This document shows, piece by piece, positions 33,622 through 43,308 of a stretch of 64,000 nt of DNA. The stretch spans positions 1,604,451-1,668,450 of the forward strand of contig LN890280.1 in the NCBI GenBank assembly GCA_900065925.1. Direction: 5' to 3'. The first letter of the stretch is position 1; every line of letters begins with the position of its first letter. The position numbers were made by a program, and so were the translations under genes. The stretch is from Nitrosotalea devaniterrae (GTDB lineage Archaea > Thermoproteota > Nitrososphaeria > Nitrososphaerales > Nitrosopumilaceae). The notes beneath the pieces were generated by a model that saw only the letters and a program-made list of their open reading frames with translations, was not told the DNA's origin and ran no database searches.

Positions 33622-34938
33622 TTATGCATTAACTAATTTTTTATATAACGCAATAGCAGAATTTTCATCTTTTTCTCCTACAATTACAGCTGAACCACGT
33701 TTTAGAAAACTAACATATACATCATTAGAAGAAATTGATAATCCAAGCTCACCTTGATTTTGCACTTTGAAACCTTTCTCAGATGCCATGTTAGTTATCT
33801 TTGGAACGTCAATCTCAACCATTGTTGTAGGAGTAATAGAAAATGTACGCTTTCCTCTATTGCGTCCACATAGTTCTTCTATAATGAGTTCTTGAATTGG
33901 CAATTCTTCATGTTTGCCTGAACCACATTCTGGACATTCATCTACCTTGCTGAAAGATGCCGTATTGAAATCTAGATTATCAAGATCAATGTAGAGTAAC
34001 TTATTTGCCAGTGTTGGAGTTCTTCCGATTAGGACCTTTACTGCCTCTGCAACCTCAATTCCACCAACAATAGAGAGTATGGATGGATGAACTCCTTCTG
34101 TACTACACGTAGGCATTGAATTTTCATCCAGTGATGGAAATATGCAATGATAACATGCGGTTTGATGTGGAAGTATTGTAAACACTTGTCCTGAAACTCC
34201 CACTGCTGCCCCTGTCACAAATGGAATATTTTTTTTGATACAAGCCTTGTTAAGAGAATATCTAGCATTAACACTATCAAGTGCATCAATTACAACATCA
34301 CATCCTTCTACTACATCTAATGCGGTATAGTCATTTACAGAAACAGGTAATGCCTCAATTATTACGTCAGAGTTCATTTTTTTTAGTTTTCTTGCAGCGA
34401 CTTCAACTTTGACTTGGCCAACATCAGATTCATCAAACATTGTTTGTCTATGTAGATTTGACAATTCTATTACATCCCTATCAACAATTCGTATCGTGCC
34501 TATTCCCATAGCAACTAATCGTGTCACTATAGGATTACCCAGTCCACCTACTCCAACAACACATGCTTTTGACTTTTTTAGCTTGAGTTGACCTTCATAG
34601 CCAATTTCTTCCAACATTACTTGTCTTGAATATTTTTCAAGATCTCTACTTGAAAGCTCAGAGCCACCCGCTACTGCTGGCAACACGTAAATCTCATCCC
34701 CATCTTTTAGGGCAGTTTCCATACCTCCAGAAAATCTCATATTTTTTCCATTTATGTATATGTTGATAAGTGATCTAGGAGAACCATCAGGATTAAGAAC
34801 TCGTCTTTTAAATTCATCACCTAACTGTTCTGCAATTTTAGCAAACGCTTCAGAAAGGGTAGATGCTATCAAATCTAGTTTTTTCTCTCCCCCACCTTTG
34901 TTCAATACAGAAGGAATTGTGAATTTGATATTTGCCAT
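33622..34938 (-). CDS. Ubiquitin-like (MoaD/SAMP) domain fused to E1-like activating enzyme
   Basis: 438 residues. Residues 1-92 are a beta-grasp sulphur-carrier domain (MoaD/ThiS type) ending in 'LPAVAGG' (Gly 91-92). The E1/MoeB/ThiF adenylation domain follows: 'YSRQVMLEEIGYEGQLKLKK', 'VVGVGGLGNP' ATP loop (127-136), 'DVVIDALDS', zinc ligands in 'CYHC' and 'CPECG', and the candidate catalytic Cys in 'MPTCSTEGVHPS'. A further 90 residues end the protein. E1 enzymes adenylate the carrier's terminal Gly; here the di-Gly is internal, so either it is cleaved or the domain serves another purpose. The start abuts the thrC stop. Confidence 0.88.
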   Translation of the reverse strand: MANIKFTIPSVLNKGGGEKKLDLIASTLSEAFAKIAEQLGDEFKRRVLNPDGSPRSLINIYINGKNMRFSGGMETALKDGDEIYVLPAVAGGSELSSRDLEKYSRQVMLEEIGYEGQLKLKKSKACVVGVGGLGNPIVTRLVAMGIGTIRIVDRDVIELSNLHRQTMFDESDVGQVKVEVAARKLKKMNSDVIIEALPVSVNDYTALDVVEGCDVVIDALDSVNARYSLNKACIKKNIPFVTGAAVGVSGQVFTILPHQTACYHCIFPSLDENSMPTCSTEGVHPSILSIVGGIEVAEAVKVLIGRTPTLANKLLYIDLDNLDFNTASFSKVDECPECGSGKHEELPIQELIIEELCGRNRGKRTFSITPTTMVEIDVPKITNMASEKGFKVQNQGELGLSISSNDVYVSFLKRGSAVIVGEKDENSAIALYKKLVNA

Positions 34939-36156
34939 TTATTTCACCAATGCCAAGATTTTACTAACATCAGCCTGCATTACTTGAGGCTTTTTTAGTA
35001 CTTCCATCATAACTTCTGTTGTCTTCAATCCATTACCAGTAACATAACATACAGTAAGATCATTTTTGTCAATTTTTCCTTCGTCTACCATTTTTTTCAA
35101 TACGGCTATAGAGACACCACCTGCTGGCTCTGTGAATATACCCTCAGTTTTTGCTAACAACAATATAGCATCCAAAATTTCTTTGTTGTTTGATTCTTCA
35201 GCAAAACCATTGTATTGTTTTAGGCGTCGTAATACATACTGACCATCACCAGGATCACCTATCGCTAAACTTTTAGCTATTGTATCCGGTATTTCCACAG
35301 GAGTCACTTCTGAAAGATTTTTCTTGAAAGCATCAACAATTGGCGCACATCCATGAGGTTGAGCTGCAATCATGTGCATATTAGAGACTTGATTGATCAG
35401 TGAGACATGTTCCAACTCTTCAAATCCTTTACAAATAGCATTTAACATAGCTCCACTTCCAACTGGTACAATAAGTTGGTCTGGTACTTTCCATTCAAGT
35501 TGTTCTGCCACTTCATAAGCTAGTGTTTTAGATCCTTCAACATAGTAAGAACGCATGTTTATGTTTACTATTCCTATTCCTTTGCTGTCACCTATCTGTG
35601 CAGCAATTCGATTTGCGTCATCATATGTTCCATCAACGGAGATAAAATTAGCACCATAAGAGAGAGCTTGCGTTATCTTTGCATGTTCAATGTCACTTGG
35701 CGCAAATATGTAACAAGGAAAGTCACCTTTTGCAGCATGAGCGGCAGTGGCTGATGCAAGATTTCCTGTTGATGCACATCCTACAGCAGATAAACCAAAT
35801 TCTTTTGCTTTTGACACAGCTACACCTGCAGGTCTATCTTTAAATGAAAATGTTGGATTTACAGAATCATTTTTTACATATAGATTATTCAGACCTAGCG
35901 CTTTACCTAATTTTTCTGCTTTAATCAGAGGAGTCATTCCAGCGCCTATACTAACTATATTAGATTTTGATTCAATTGGTAAAAGTTCATGATATCTCCA
36001 ATAGGTGTGCTCTCTATTTGAGAAAGTATTCTTGTTTACAGATGGAAAATCATAACATACGTCAAGAGGACCAAAGCATTCTTCACAAATATACTTGAAT
36101 GTGGGAGCATATTCTTTCTTACACTCTCTACATTGTAGAAATTTTATTTTTCCCAA
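34939..36156 (-). CDS. thrC: Threonine synthase
   Basis: 405 residues. An N-terminal zinc ribbon ('CRECKKEY...YICEECFGPLDV') precedes the PLP fold-type II domain: 'NPTFSFKDRPAGVAV' with the PLP lysine, 'GCASTGNLASATAAHAA', 'LIVPVGSGAMLNA' phosphate loop and 'YVTGNGLKT'. It turns O-phosphohomoserine into threonine. Its stop codon is directly followed by the ATG of the ubiquitin-like/E1 fusion, so the two share an operon; in other organisms related PLP enzymes use a ThiS-like carrier as sulphur donor, which raises a side activity in sulphur amino-acid synthesis (inference). Confidence 0.87.
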   Translation of the reverse strand: MGKIKFLQCRECKKEYAPTFKYICEECFGPLDVCYDFPSVNKNTFSNREHTYWRYHELLPIESKSNIVSIGAGMTPLIKAEKLGKALGLNNLYVKNDSVNPTFSFKDRPAGVAVSKAKEFGLSAVGCASTGNLASATAAHAAKGDFPCYIFAPSDIEHAKITQALSYGANFISVDGTYDDANRIAAQIGDSKGIGIVNINMRSYYVEGSKTLAYEVAEQLEWKVPDQLIVPVGSGAMLNAICKGFEELEHVSLINQVSNMHMIAAQPHGCAPIVDAFKKNLSEVTPVEIPDTIAKSLAIGDPGDGQYVLRRLKQYNGFAEESNNKEILDAILLLAKTEGIFTEPAGGVSIAVLKKMVDEGKIDKNDLTVCYVTGNGLKTTEVMMEVLKKPQVMQADVSKILALVK

Positions 36157-36204
36157 GACAATTCTGACTTTACAAAATAGTACATAAAAAATCCTAATAT
36201 TAAT

Positions 36205-36244
36205 TTAAGTGACACTTAATTTATAAATCAAGAAGATTAAGTGA
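36205..36244. promoter_or_regulatory. Palindrome and extra half-site upstream of thrC
   Basis: TTAAGTG-A-CACTTAA (36,205-36,219) is a perfect 15-bp palindrome; TTAAGTGA recurs at 36,237-36,244. It lies 49 bases upstream of the thrC start and between thrC (minus) and the membrane-protein gene at 36,391 (plus), so either or both may be controlled. Confidence 0.45.
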
Positions 36245-36390
36245 AAATTAATACAAATTCAGTGGTAATTTTAAAAAAGATCCATCAACAAAAGAGGTCA
36301 CAACTTGGAAATTTCGTAAATTAAGAGATTTTATGAATTTTTTACAATTAGAAGAAATATTAATGATAGCATCAAAATGAAACTCGAAAA

Positions 36391-36894
36391 TTGAAAATAA
36401 AAGAAAGATCAAAGAAGAAGAAACATACTGGAAAAATAATTGCATTAATCATCATAGCAGGCATAGTTGCAGTTGGAGTTTATTCGTATTATCATCAAAA
36501 AGAATTAGAAGCACAACAATGGAAATGGGTTGTTTCAGGCCCATTTTCAATTAATAAAAATCAGTACAAACTAGGAGAGAATATTTTCATGATAGTAAGT
36601 GGTTTACAGCCAACAGAAGTCGGAGAAATTGATGTCGTAGATCCAAAGGGAGATACGTATAGTAAAATACCATTTAATGGGACCATGAAATCTAATTTTA
36701 AACAATTTTTTAAACCACAAACTGAAAGAACACTTGCATTATGCAATGCCACACAACTCGTAGGTAATTGGAACATAGTATTCAAAGGAGTCCCTTACAA
36801 ATCAATACCATTTGAGATAGTAAATGAGTATATTCCAGGAGAAGAAAATGGTGAAGGTTTAGCACCTGTGCCTAAAGGATTAGATCCGTGCTAG
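36391..36894 (+). CDS. Single-span membrane protein, unknown function
   Basis: 167 residues from TTG 36,391. A basic start ('KERSKKKKHTGK') and one hydrophobic span ('IIALIIIAGIVAVGVYSYY') are followed by an extracellular beta-rich domain of about 120 residues ('GPFSINKNQYKLGENIFMIVSGLQPTEVGEIDVVDPKGDTY', Ig-like pattern) and a Pro/Gly-rich end. No family beyond that is evident. It converges with the histidine operon. Confidence 0.68.
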   Translation: MKIKERSKKKKHTGKIIALIIIAGIVAVGVYSYYHQKELEAQQWKWVVSGPFSINKNQYKLGENIFMIVSGLQPTEVGEIDVVDPKGDTYSKIPFNGTMKSNFKQFFKPQTERTLALCNATQLVGNWNIVFKGVPYKSIPFEIVNEYIPGEENGEGLAPVPKGLDPC

Positions 36895-36896
36895 AA

Positions 36897-37226
36897 TTAT
36901 TTTTCTAGTATATTGTGAAAACACATTCTTTCCCCAGTATGACACGCAGGTCCACTGGGTTCTACTAGATACACAACTGCATCCGAATCGCAATCTACCA
37001 AGATTTCCTTTACCTTTTGTACATTACCTGATTCTTCTCCTTTCATCCACAGTTTATTTCGTGATCTGCTCCAAAACCATGAGTTGCCAGTTTTTTGTGT
37101 AAGTTCAAGAGATTCTTTATTTGCATATGCAAGAGTCAGAACTTCTTTAGAGTTGATATCCTGAACAATTACAGGTACAAGACCATCACTTTTTGCAAAA
37201 TCAATATCTTCTATCTTTTTATTCAT
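36897..37226 (-). CDS. hisI: Phosphoribosyl-AMP cyclohydrolase
   Basis: 109 residues. '[27 protein letters not shown]', '[16 protein letters not shown]', '[26 protein letters not shown]' give the metal-binding Asp and Cys residues of PRA-CH. Third step of histidine synthesis. Single-domain: the HisE (PRA-PH) part is absent here and elsewhere in the window. Last gene of the his operon. Confidence 0.93.
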   Translation of the reverse strand: MNKKIEDIDFAKSDGLVPVIVQDINSKEVLTLAYANKESLELTQKTGNSWFWSRSRNKLWMKGEESGNVQKVKEILVDCDSDAVVYLVEPSGPACHTGERMCFHNILEK

Positions 37227-37261
37227 TATGGTATCCTTTACTTAAGAGCCCTATTTTTCTG

Positions 37262-38065
37262 TTATAGTCTAACGGGGACTCCGTTTTCTTTAAGGTATTC
37301 TTTTACTCTGTCCACAGAGTGAGTCTTATAATGAAATATTGATGCAGCCAGTGCAGCATCCACATTAGTTTGTAAAAATACATCAAGCATATGTTTTGGC
37401 TTACCACACCCACCTGATGCTACAACAGGTATATTCACAGCGTTTACTATTTCTTTTATGAGTTGAATATCATATCCTTCCTTTGTCCCGTCCATGTCTA
37501 TACTTGTTAACAGGATCTCACCTGCACCACGTCTTTCAACTTCTTTTGCCCATTCTATAGCATCAAGATTTGTGGGAGTTTTTCCACCATAAATGTAAAC
37601 TTCAAACCAAAACTTTTTTGAATCAGATGTAAAGATATGTCTGTCTTCTTTTAGTTCATAATTACGTCTCACATCCATGGCTATTACCACACATTGTTTA
37701 CCAAAGATTCCCATCAATTTTGTTATTATCTCAGGATTTTTTACGGCACCTGTATTAATAGCAACTTTATCAGCACCACTAAGAAGAATATCTCTTGCAT
37801 CTTGTAAGGTTTTAACACCTCCACCCACAGTAAATGGAATGTCAATCACTTGTGCAACTTTTTGTACAAGACTTTTGATTGTCTCTCTTTGTTGTTCAGA
37901 AGCTGTAATATCAAGAAAAACTAGCTCATCTGCTCCCTCTTGGCTATATTTTTCTGCAAGTAAAACAGGATCTCCTGCATCTTTTATTGATTTAAAATGC
38001 ATTCCCTTTACCACTCTTCCATTATCTACATCAAGACAAGGGATCACTCTTTTGGTTAAAGTCAT
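37262..38065 (-). CDS. hisF: Imidazole glycerol phosphate synthase subunit HisF
   Basis: 267 residues. '[19 protein letters not shown]' with catalytic Asp, '[31 protein letters not shown]', '[10 protein letters not shown]' (second Asp) and '[11 protein letters not shown]'. A TIM barrel that makes the imidazole ring with ammonia from HisH. Overlaps hisA by four bases. Confidence 0.96.
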   Translation of the reverse strand: MTLTKRVIPCLDVDNGRVVKGMHFKSIKDAGDPVLLAEKYSQEGADELVFLDITASEQQRETIKSLVQKVAQVIDIPFTVGGGVKTLQDARDILLSGADKVAINTGAVKNPEIITKLMGIFGKQCVVIAMDVRRNYELKEDRHIFTSDSKKFWFEVYIYGGKTPTNLDAIEWAKEVERRGAGEILLTSIDMDGTKEGYDIQLIKEIVNAVNIPVVASGGCGKPKHMLDVFLQTNVDAALAASIFHYKTHSVDRVKEYLKENGVPVRL

Positions 38066-38769
38066 GCTAGTGTCTTAACCTCCTCTATCGATATTTTTCC
38101 ATCATATAATGCCTTACCAAGAATCACACCGACTGCACCACATTTTTTTACATTTACAATATCTTGTAGATTAGATATTCCTCCACTTGCAATTACACTT
38201 GTATTTTTTATATTACATGATTTTTGTAAGGAATCAAGATCTGGGCCGTGTAATGTTCCATCTCTTTCTACAGTAGTTATAAGAAACTGAGAATATCCAA
38301 GTCTTACAAAATTTTCGATTCCCTCGATAAGTTCTATGCCCGTACTTTCTTTCCATCCGCTTATCACAATTTTACCATTCATTTGATCTGCAGATATCAC
38401 AATTCTTTCTTCTCCGAATTTTTGTGATACTTCCTCCAAGACTTTTTTATTTTTAAAGGCAATAGTTCCAAGAACTACTTTGGAAGAAAATTGTAATGTA
38501 TCTTCTATTATTTCCTTTGTGCGTAGTCCACCAGCAGCTTCAATAGGTATAGAAACTGATTCAGCAATTTTTTTAATTATTTGAAGATTTGAACCCATTC
38601 CAAGTGTAGCATCCAAGTCTACCACATGAAGCATGTCAGCACCTGCTTTTTCCCATTTTTTTGCCATTCCAATAGGATCAGAACTGTATACGGTCTTGTT
38701 TTTCGGGTCTCCTTTTACTAGTCGTACTACTTTATTGTCCATGATATCAATAGCAGGAATTACTTTCAC
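38062..38769 (-). CDS. hisA: ProFAR isomerase
   Basis: 235 residues. 'VIPAIDIMDNKVVRLVKGD' with catalytic Asp, 'VVDLDATLG', 'IEAAGGLRT', 'TTVERDGTLHGPD' with the second Asp, 'ASGGISNL'. Performs the Amadori isomerisation of ProFAR. Overlaps hisH by four bases. Confidence 0.95.
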   Translation of the reverse strand: MKVIPAIDIMDNKVVRLVKGDPKNKTVYSSDPIGMAKKWEKAGADMLHVVDLDATLGMGSNLQIIKKIAESVSIPIEAAGGLRTKEIIEDTLQFSSKVVLGTIAFKNKKVLEEVSQKFGEERIVISADQMNGKIVISGWKESTGIELIEGIENFVRLGYSQFLITTVERDGTLHGPDLDSLQKSCNIKNTSVIASGGISNLQDIVNVKKCGAVGVILGKALYDGKISIEEVKTLA

Positions 38770-39371
38770 TTTTTACACACTCGTAAAAAGTTTTTAATCA
38801 TGATGGAGCCAACTTTGCCAGACTTTTCAGGATGAAATTGTGTTCCAAATAACGTTTGATTCTCAATCACAGCAGGTACACTGATTCCATAATCAGAATC
38901 TGCCTTGATAATACCATCATTTTTTGGCTTTACTCGGTAGGAATGAACAAAATAAACCCATGAACCTTCCTTTACTCCCTCTAATAATACACTTGATTGT
39001 TTTATCTGAAGATCATTCCAACCCATATGTGGTATCTTGAATTTATTGGGTAGAAGAATTACTTCACCATCTAAAATTCCTAATCCTCCCAACTTTCCTT
39101 CTTCGCTTCGCTCAAAGAACATCTCCATTCCCAAACATATGCCCAATACAGGAACTTGATTCTTCACCAAATCATGGAACGCAATTTTTGAAGTATCAAG
39201 ACTCTTTATAGCTGGATCAAAGTTTCCCACTCCAGGCAAAAGTAACCCAGAATAGTTTTTTATTTTTTTTAGATCAGTTATGATATCTACTTCTGCCTCA
39301 TTTTTTTCCAATGATGATTTGAGACTAAATATGTTCCCTGCCCCGTAATCAAATATTGCTACTTTGACCAT
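38766..39371 (-). CDS. hisH: Imidazole glycerol phosphate synthase subunit HisH
   Basis: 201 residues. Class I glutaminase: 'LLLPGVGNFDPA', 'GICLGMEMFFERSEEG' with the nucleophile Cys, 'VYFVHSYRV', and 'FGTQFHPEKSG' with catalytic His and Glu. It supplies ammonia to HisF. TAATG junction with hisB. Confidence 0.95.
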   Translation of the reverse strand: MVKVAIFDYGAGNIFSLKSSLEKNEAEVDIITDLKKIKNYSGLLLPGVGNFDPAIKSLDTSKIAFHDLVKNQVPVLGICLGMEMFFERSEEGKLGGLGILDGEVILLPNKFKIPHMGWNDLQIKQSSVLLEGVKEGSWVYFVHSYRVKPKNDGIIKADSDYGISVPAVIENQTLFGTQFHPEKSGKVGSIMIKNFLRVCKK

Positions 39372-39958
39372 TACATAGCACCCTTTGTACTTGGGATTCC
39401 TTTCTGCTTACCATCATAACCTGCCGCGGTTCTCCAAGCTACTGCAAATGCTTTTATCGCTGCCTCAATCTTGTGGTGATCATTTTCTCCATATTTTACA
39501 GACACGTGCATACAGATGTTCAGATTCTGAGCCAGTGATCGGAAAAAGTGTTCAAGATCCTCTTTTGAAATTTCTTCTATTTGATTTCTTATGATAGACA
39601 AGTCGATTCTCTGGTATTGTCTTTTGATAAGATCTAGTGATGCTTCTGCAAGAGATTCATCCATTGGTACTGAAGCATGACCAAATCTTACAATTCCAAC
39701 TCGATTACCCAGAGATTGATCCATTGCATTTCCAAGTGCTATAGCTGCATCTTCTATTAGGTGATGATCTATTCCGTCCATTGATTTTGCATTCAATTTC
39801 AGGTCTAACATGGCATGTTTAGACAAGGATGTAATGAGGTGATCAAGAAATGGCAAACCTGTTTTAACAGAAATTTTTCCAGTTCCATCCAGATTTACCT
39901 CAACTATCACCTCGGTTTCCTTAGTTTTCCTATTGATGTGTGCTTTTCTAGATTTCAT
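39371..39958 (-). CDS. hisB: Imidazoleglycerol-phosphate dehydratase
   Basis: 195 residues from ATG 39,958 ('[20 protein letters not shown]'), chosen because family members begin there and a GGGGA string precedes it; a TTG at 39,994 would add 12 unlike residues. Metal-binding motifs '[13 protein letters not shown]', '[14 protein letters not shown]' (here '[11 protein letters not shown]'), 'FFRSLAQN' and '[11 protein letters not shown]' are present. Dehydrates IGP to imidazole acetol phosphate. Confidence 0.93.
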   Translation of the reverse strand: MKSRKAHINRKTKETEVIVEVNLDGTGKISVKTGLPFLDHLITSLSKHAMLDLKLNAKSMDGIDHHLIEDAAIALGNAMDQSLGNRVGIVRFGHASVPMDESLAEASLDLIKRQYQRIDLSIIRNQIEEISKEDLEHFFRSLAQNLNICMHVSVKYGENDHHKIEAAIKAFAVAWRTAAGYDGKQKGIPSTKGAM

Positions 39959-39983
39959 TAAAATCCCCGAGTAGAGAAGGGGC

Positions 39984-40970
39984 TTATGCCTCAACTAGAT
40001 TTAATGTCTTCGGAATTAGATCTATTGATTTGACTATAATATCCGCATTGTTGTTCTCAAATAGAGATTTTTTTGCTTCAGGATCCTTGCTAGTGCCATA
40101 TACACCACAAAATATTGTCGATATACCAGATTCATCTGCCTTGCGTGCCATGATATAGTCTTCCATAGAGTCGCCCACATATAGTGAGTTATTTCCATTC
40201 ATACCCTTTATCGTAGATATAAGAGAGTGAGGGTTTGGTTTTGCCATTTCGCGCGGTTCGTCTTCGAGAAATTTGGAATTACTCAGATCAAATTCATTGA
40301 ATAGATCTTTTAGAGAATATTTTGCAGACAGATTACCTCTACCTGTCACAATAGCAATTTTCTTGTCAAATTTATCATGCAGTTTTCTTACAAGATCTCG
40401 ATTTAAGAGCACAATATCATTTTCGATCAATCCAAGACCATCAAAAAACTGTGGTTTTTTCTTATAGAGTTGCAGATATAATTCAGAACCATAAAATATT
40501 TCATCAAATATTGAAGAGAGTAGATTTTGAAATTTTTTACCTGGGTATGCTAGTTTTTCTCGAATATCAGAGATATCAACCTTGAGGGCATTCAAATATT
40601 TTTCAACTGATTTTATTCCAGTTTGATCTGCATTTTCAATTACTTTGATGATAAACTTGGAGAAAGGTTCGTTTCTTTTCTTTGCAGCAACAACCGCAAG
40701 TATTAATGCATATGTCACGTCAATTTCATCATTAAAACCTCCACTAGCCTTGAAACCTTCTATTAATTTTGTTGTCACTAGGTCAGATTCATTGACTTGG
40801 GCCATTTCTTTTATAATAAAATCTACAGTTTTTTTTATGGTCAGATCATAAGAATTGGACACATCTATTAGAACTCCATCACAATCAAACACTATAGAAT
40901 CTAGTTTTTTTATCTTCTCAATTTTTGTTGGATCTATTATGATCCCCTCTTCTATTTCCTTTAAAGTCAA
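39984..40970 (-). CDS. HAD-superfamily phosphatase, candidate histidinol-phosphatase
   Basis: 328 residues. HAD motifs: '[16 protein letters not shown]' (I), 'AIVTGRGN' (II), 'KPNPHSLI' Lys (III) and '[13 protein letters not shown]' (IV); a large helical cap of about 140 residues lies between I and II. It sits in the middle of the his operon between hisC and hisB with four-base overlap on the hisC side, and no PHP- or HisB-type histidinol phosphatase is present, so dephosphorylation of histidinol phosphate is the obvious guess. Confidence 0.8.
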   Translation of the reverse strand: MTLKEIEEGIIIDPTKIEKIKKLDSIVFDCDGVLIDVSNSYDLTIKKTVDFIIKEMAQVNESDLVTTKLIEGFKASGGFNDEIDVTYALILAVVAAKKRNEPFSKFIIKVIENADQTGIKSVEKYLNALKVDISDIREKLAYPGKKFQNLLSSIFDEIFYGSELYLQLYKKKPQFFDGLGLIENDIVLLNRDLVRKLHDKFDKKIAIVTGRGNLSAKYSLKDLFNEFDLSNSKFLEDEPREMAKPNPHSLISTIKGMNGNNSLYVGDSMEDYIMARKADESGISTIFCGVYGTSKDPEAKKSLFENNNADIIVKSIDLIPKTLNLVEA

Positions 40971-42037
40971 TTCAATAAATCCCGTATAGCAGTAAGAAAT
41001 CTAGAATTCATCTCTTGTGAGCCTATTGTAACCCGCAGACAGCCCTCATGTGAGCCAATTTTACCAAGGTTCTTTATCGATATACCTTGTTCAATGAGTG
41101 CTTTGTAAATTCGTTGACCAGAACCACCAGTAGCAAAGAGAACAAAATTCGCTTTAGAGTCAAATACCTCAAATATCTTCATTTGTTGAAGATTTGTAAT
41201 AATTCGTGAACGTTCCGTCTTGACAAGATTTGCAACATCTGTGAAATGTTTTGATTGCTGTAAGGCTATTACACCAGCTTCTATTGCCAAGGTATTCAAT
41301 GGATAAGGATATTGAATTATTCTTGTGAAGATATCAATTATTTTTTCGTTTGCTATGAAATATCCTATACGGAGCCCAGCCAATCCAAATGATTTTGATA
41401 GGGTTCTGAGTACAATCAGATTATTCACCTTCTTCGTCATTTCTACAATCGAATAATCAGAGAATTCCACATACGCTTCATCTATGATTACAAGACCCTT
41501 GAATTCTCGAATCAGCCTTTCAAGATCTTTTTTCTGAAATTGGAATCCAGTTGGGTTATTTGGCGTATCAAGATAAAGAATATTGGCTTTCTTGGAATTT
41601 GACAAAAATTTTTCCAGATTAAGTGTCATATTCTTATCAAATGGAATTTTTATTGTAGGAATAGAATACAATTTACATCGTTCTTCAAAGAACCCAAAGG
41701 TTGGATCCGATGTCAGAATTTTAGTATCTTTAGAAGTAAAATTACTCAAAAAAAGATCAATTATTTGATCAGAACCGTTTCCAACACCTATCATTTCTTT
41801 TGGCATTCCAATGTATTTTGATATATTTTGAACTAATTTTTCTGTCCCACCTAATGGATATTCTCGTACATCCATGTTTTCTTTTGCTGTGTTTATCACT
41901 TTTTCAATAAATTCTTGAGATATGGCATAATTTTCATTTGAGTCAAGTTTTATTACATTAGAGTATTTTTCAGGTTTCTTGTAACCTGAAAGTTTAGAAT
42001 ATTTTTCTAATTCTTTTTCAAACCAGTCTTTTTTCAT
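40967..42037 (-). CDS. hisC: Histidinol-phosphate aminotransferase
   Basis: 356 residues. PLP fold-type I: 'LDSNENYAISQEF', 'GVGNGSDQIIDLFL', 'LDTPNNPTGFQF', 'IIDEAYVEFSDY', 'RTLSKSFGLAGLRIGY' with the PLP lysine. Transfers the amino group from glutamate to imidazole acetol phosphate. Confidence 0.95.
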   Translation of the reverse strand: MKKDWFEKELEKYSKLSGYKKPEKYSNVIKLDSNENYAISQEFIEKVINTAKENMDVREYPLGGTEKLVQNISKYIGMPKEMIGVGNGSDQIIDLFLSNFTSKDTKILTSDPTFGFFEERCKLYSIPTIKIPFDKNMTLNLEKFLSNSKKANILYLDTPNNPTGFQFQKKDLERLIREFKGLVIIDEAYVEFSDYSIVEMTKKVNNLIVLRTLSKSFGLAGLRIGYFIANEKIIDIFTRIIQYPYPLNTLAIEAGVIALQQSKHFTDVANLVKTERSRIITNLQQMKIFEVFDSKANFVLFATGGSGQRIYKALIEQGISIKNLGKIGSHEGCLRVTIGSQEMNSRFLTAIRDLLN

Positions 42038-43308
42038 GATAATCTTCCCCTTACTGCTTCATAGTGATTTGGTAAACCCTCTGCTTCTGTTAGTGCTTGC
42101 ATGTATTTTGAGATTTTTTTCAAGGCAAGTTCAGATGATTCTATTTGAGTTTGTATTTTCATGTAATCTAACACTCCTAATGAGCCACGAGTTCTTCCAA
42201 ATCTATTAGTTGGAAGTATGTGATTTGATCCTAACAGGTAATCACTTGCTGATGAGGGAGTATTCTTCCCTATTAACACCAACCCAGCTGATTTTATTTT
42301 GTTTGCCAGTTGTTGTGGTTTTTTTGTGATTATTTCAAGGTGTTCAGGTGCAAGTCTGTTTGTAAAGTCTATCATTTGTTGTTCAGTATTACAAATAGCA
42401 ATGAATCCATTTTTTCGCAAGCTTTCTTCAACAATAACAGATCTCTTTATTATTTTGATTTTTTTCTGTAATGACTCAAGTACCATGTTTTTTAATTTTG
42501 AGGAGTTTGTAATTAGACAACACATAGTATCAGGACTATGTTCTGCCTGAGAAATCAGATCAAGAGCAACAAGTTCCGCATCAGCAGTAGAGTCTGCAAC
42601 TATGGCAAGCTCGGTAGGACCTGCAACCATATCAATTGAAACTATTTCACTTAGTAACAATTTTGCAAGGGTTACAAATGCACCTCCAGGTCCAACTATC
42701 TTGTCTACTGCTGGAATTGATTCAGTACCATATGCCAAGGCTGCAATGGCTTGGGCACCACCTATTCTATAGAACTCATCTACGCCACAAATGTCTGCAG
42801 CTACAAGTGTCAGTGGATCTATCTTGCCTTTTTCGTTAGGAGGAGACACTGCTATTATTTTCTTCACACCAGCGACCTTTGCTGGAATAACAGACATGAC
42901 AACAGTGCTAGGATATCTTGCCTTTCCCCCAGGAATATAACAGCCTACAATATCAATTGGTAAAAACGCTTTTTTTATTACAACGCCATCCAGTGTTATT
43001 GATACATTTTGTAGTTTTTTTCGTACAGCATTTTCAGATTTTTCTAATCTTGTTTTTGCAAGTTTAATTCCAGCGATTTGTTCTTTTCCAACCTTTGAAT
43101 ATGCTGACTTGATTTCTTGTGGAGTGATTTTTAATGAATGAATTTTTACCCCACTGAATTTTGTTTCATATTTCCTAAGAGCAGCATCTTTTTGTTTTTG
43201 CACATCAGATATGATGGATAACACTTTTTGTCTTACATCATTGCTTGTTTTTGGTCGCACAGATTCTATAATAGAATCCATGTCTTGAGCATCTATGATT
43301 CGCATCAA
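42034..43308 (-). CDS. hisD: Histidinol dehydrogenase
   Basis: 424 residues. 'PGGKARYPSTVVMSVIPAKVAGV', 'GAQAIAALAYGTESIPAVDKIVGPGG', 'VDMVAGPTELAIVAD' and 'QAEHSPDT' (here 'ISQAEHSPDTM'), 'NRLAPEHLEI' (catalytic Glu-His) are present. A zinc enzyme that oxidises histidinol to histidine in two NAD steps. Confidence 0.96.
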   Translation of the reverse strand: MMRIIDAQDMDSIIESVRPKTSNDVRQKVLSIISDVQKQKDAALRKYETKFSGVKIHSLKITPQEIKSAYSKVGKEQIAGIKLAKTRLEKSENAVRKKLQNVSITLDGVVIKKAFLPIDIVGCYIPGGKARYPSTVVMSVIPAKVAGVKKIIAVSPPNEKGKIDPLTLVAADICGVDEFYRIGGAQAIAALAYGTESIPAVDKIVGPGGAFVTLAKLLLSEIVSIDMVAGPTELAIVADSTADAELVALDLISQAEHSPDTMCCLITNSSKLKNMVLESLQKKIKIIKRSVIVEESLRKNGFIAICNTEQQMIDFTNRLAPEHLEIITKKPQQLANKIKSAGLVLIGKNTPSSASDYLLGSNHILPTNRFGRTRGSLGVLDYMKIQTQIESSELALKKISKYMQALTEAEGLPNHYEAVRGRLS

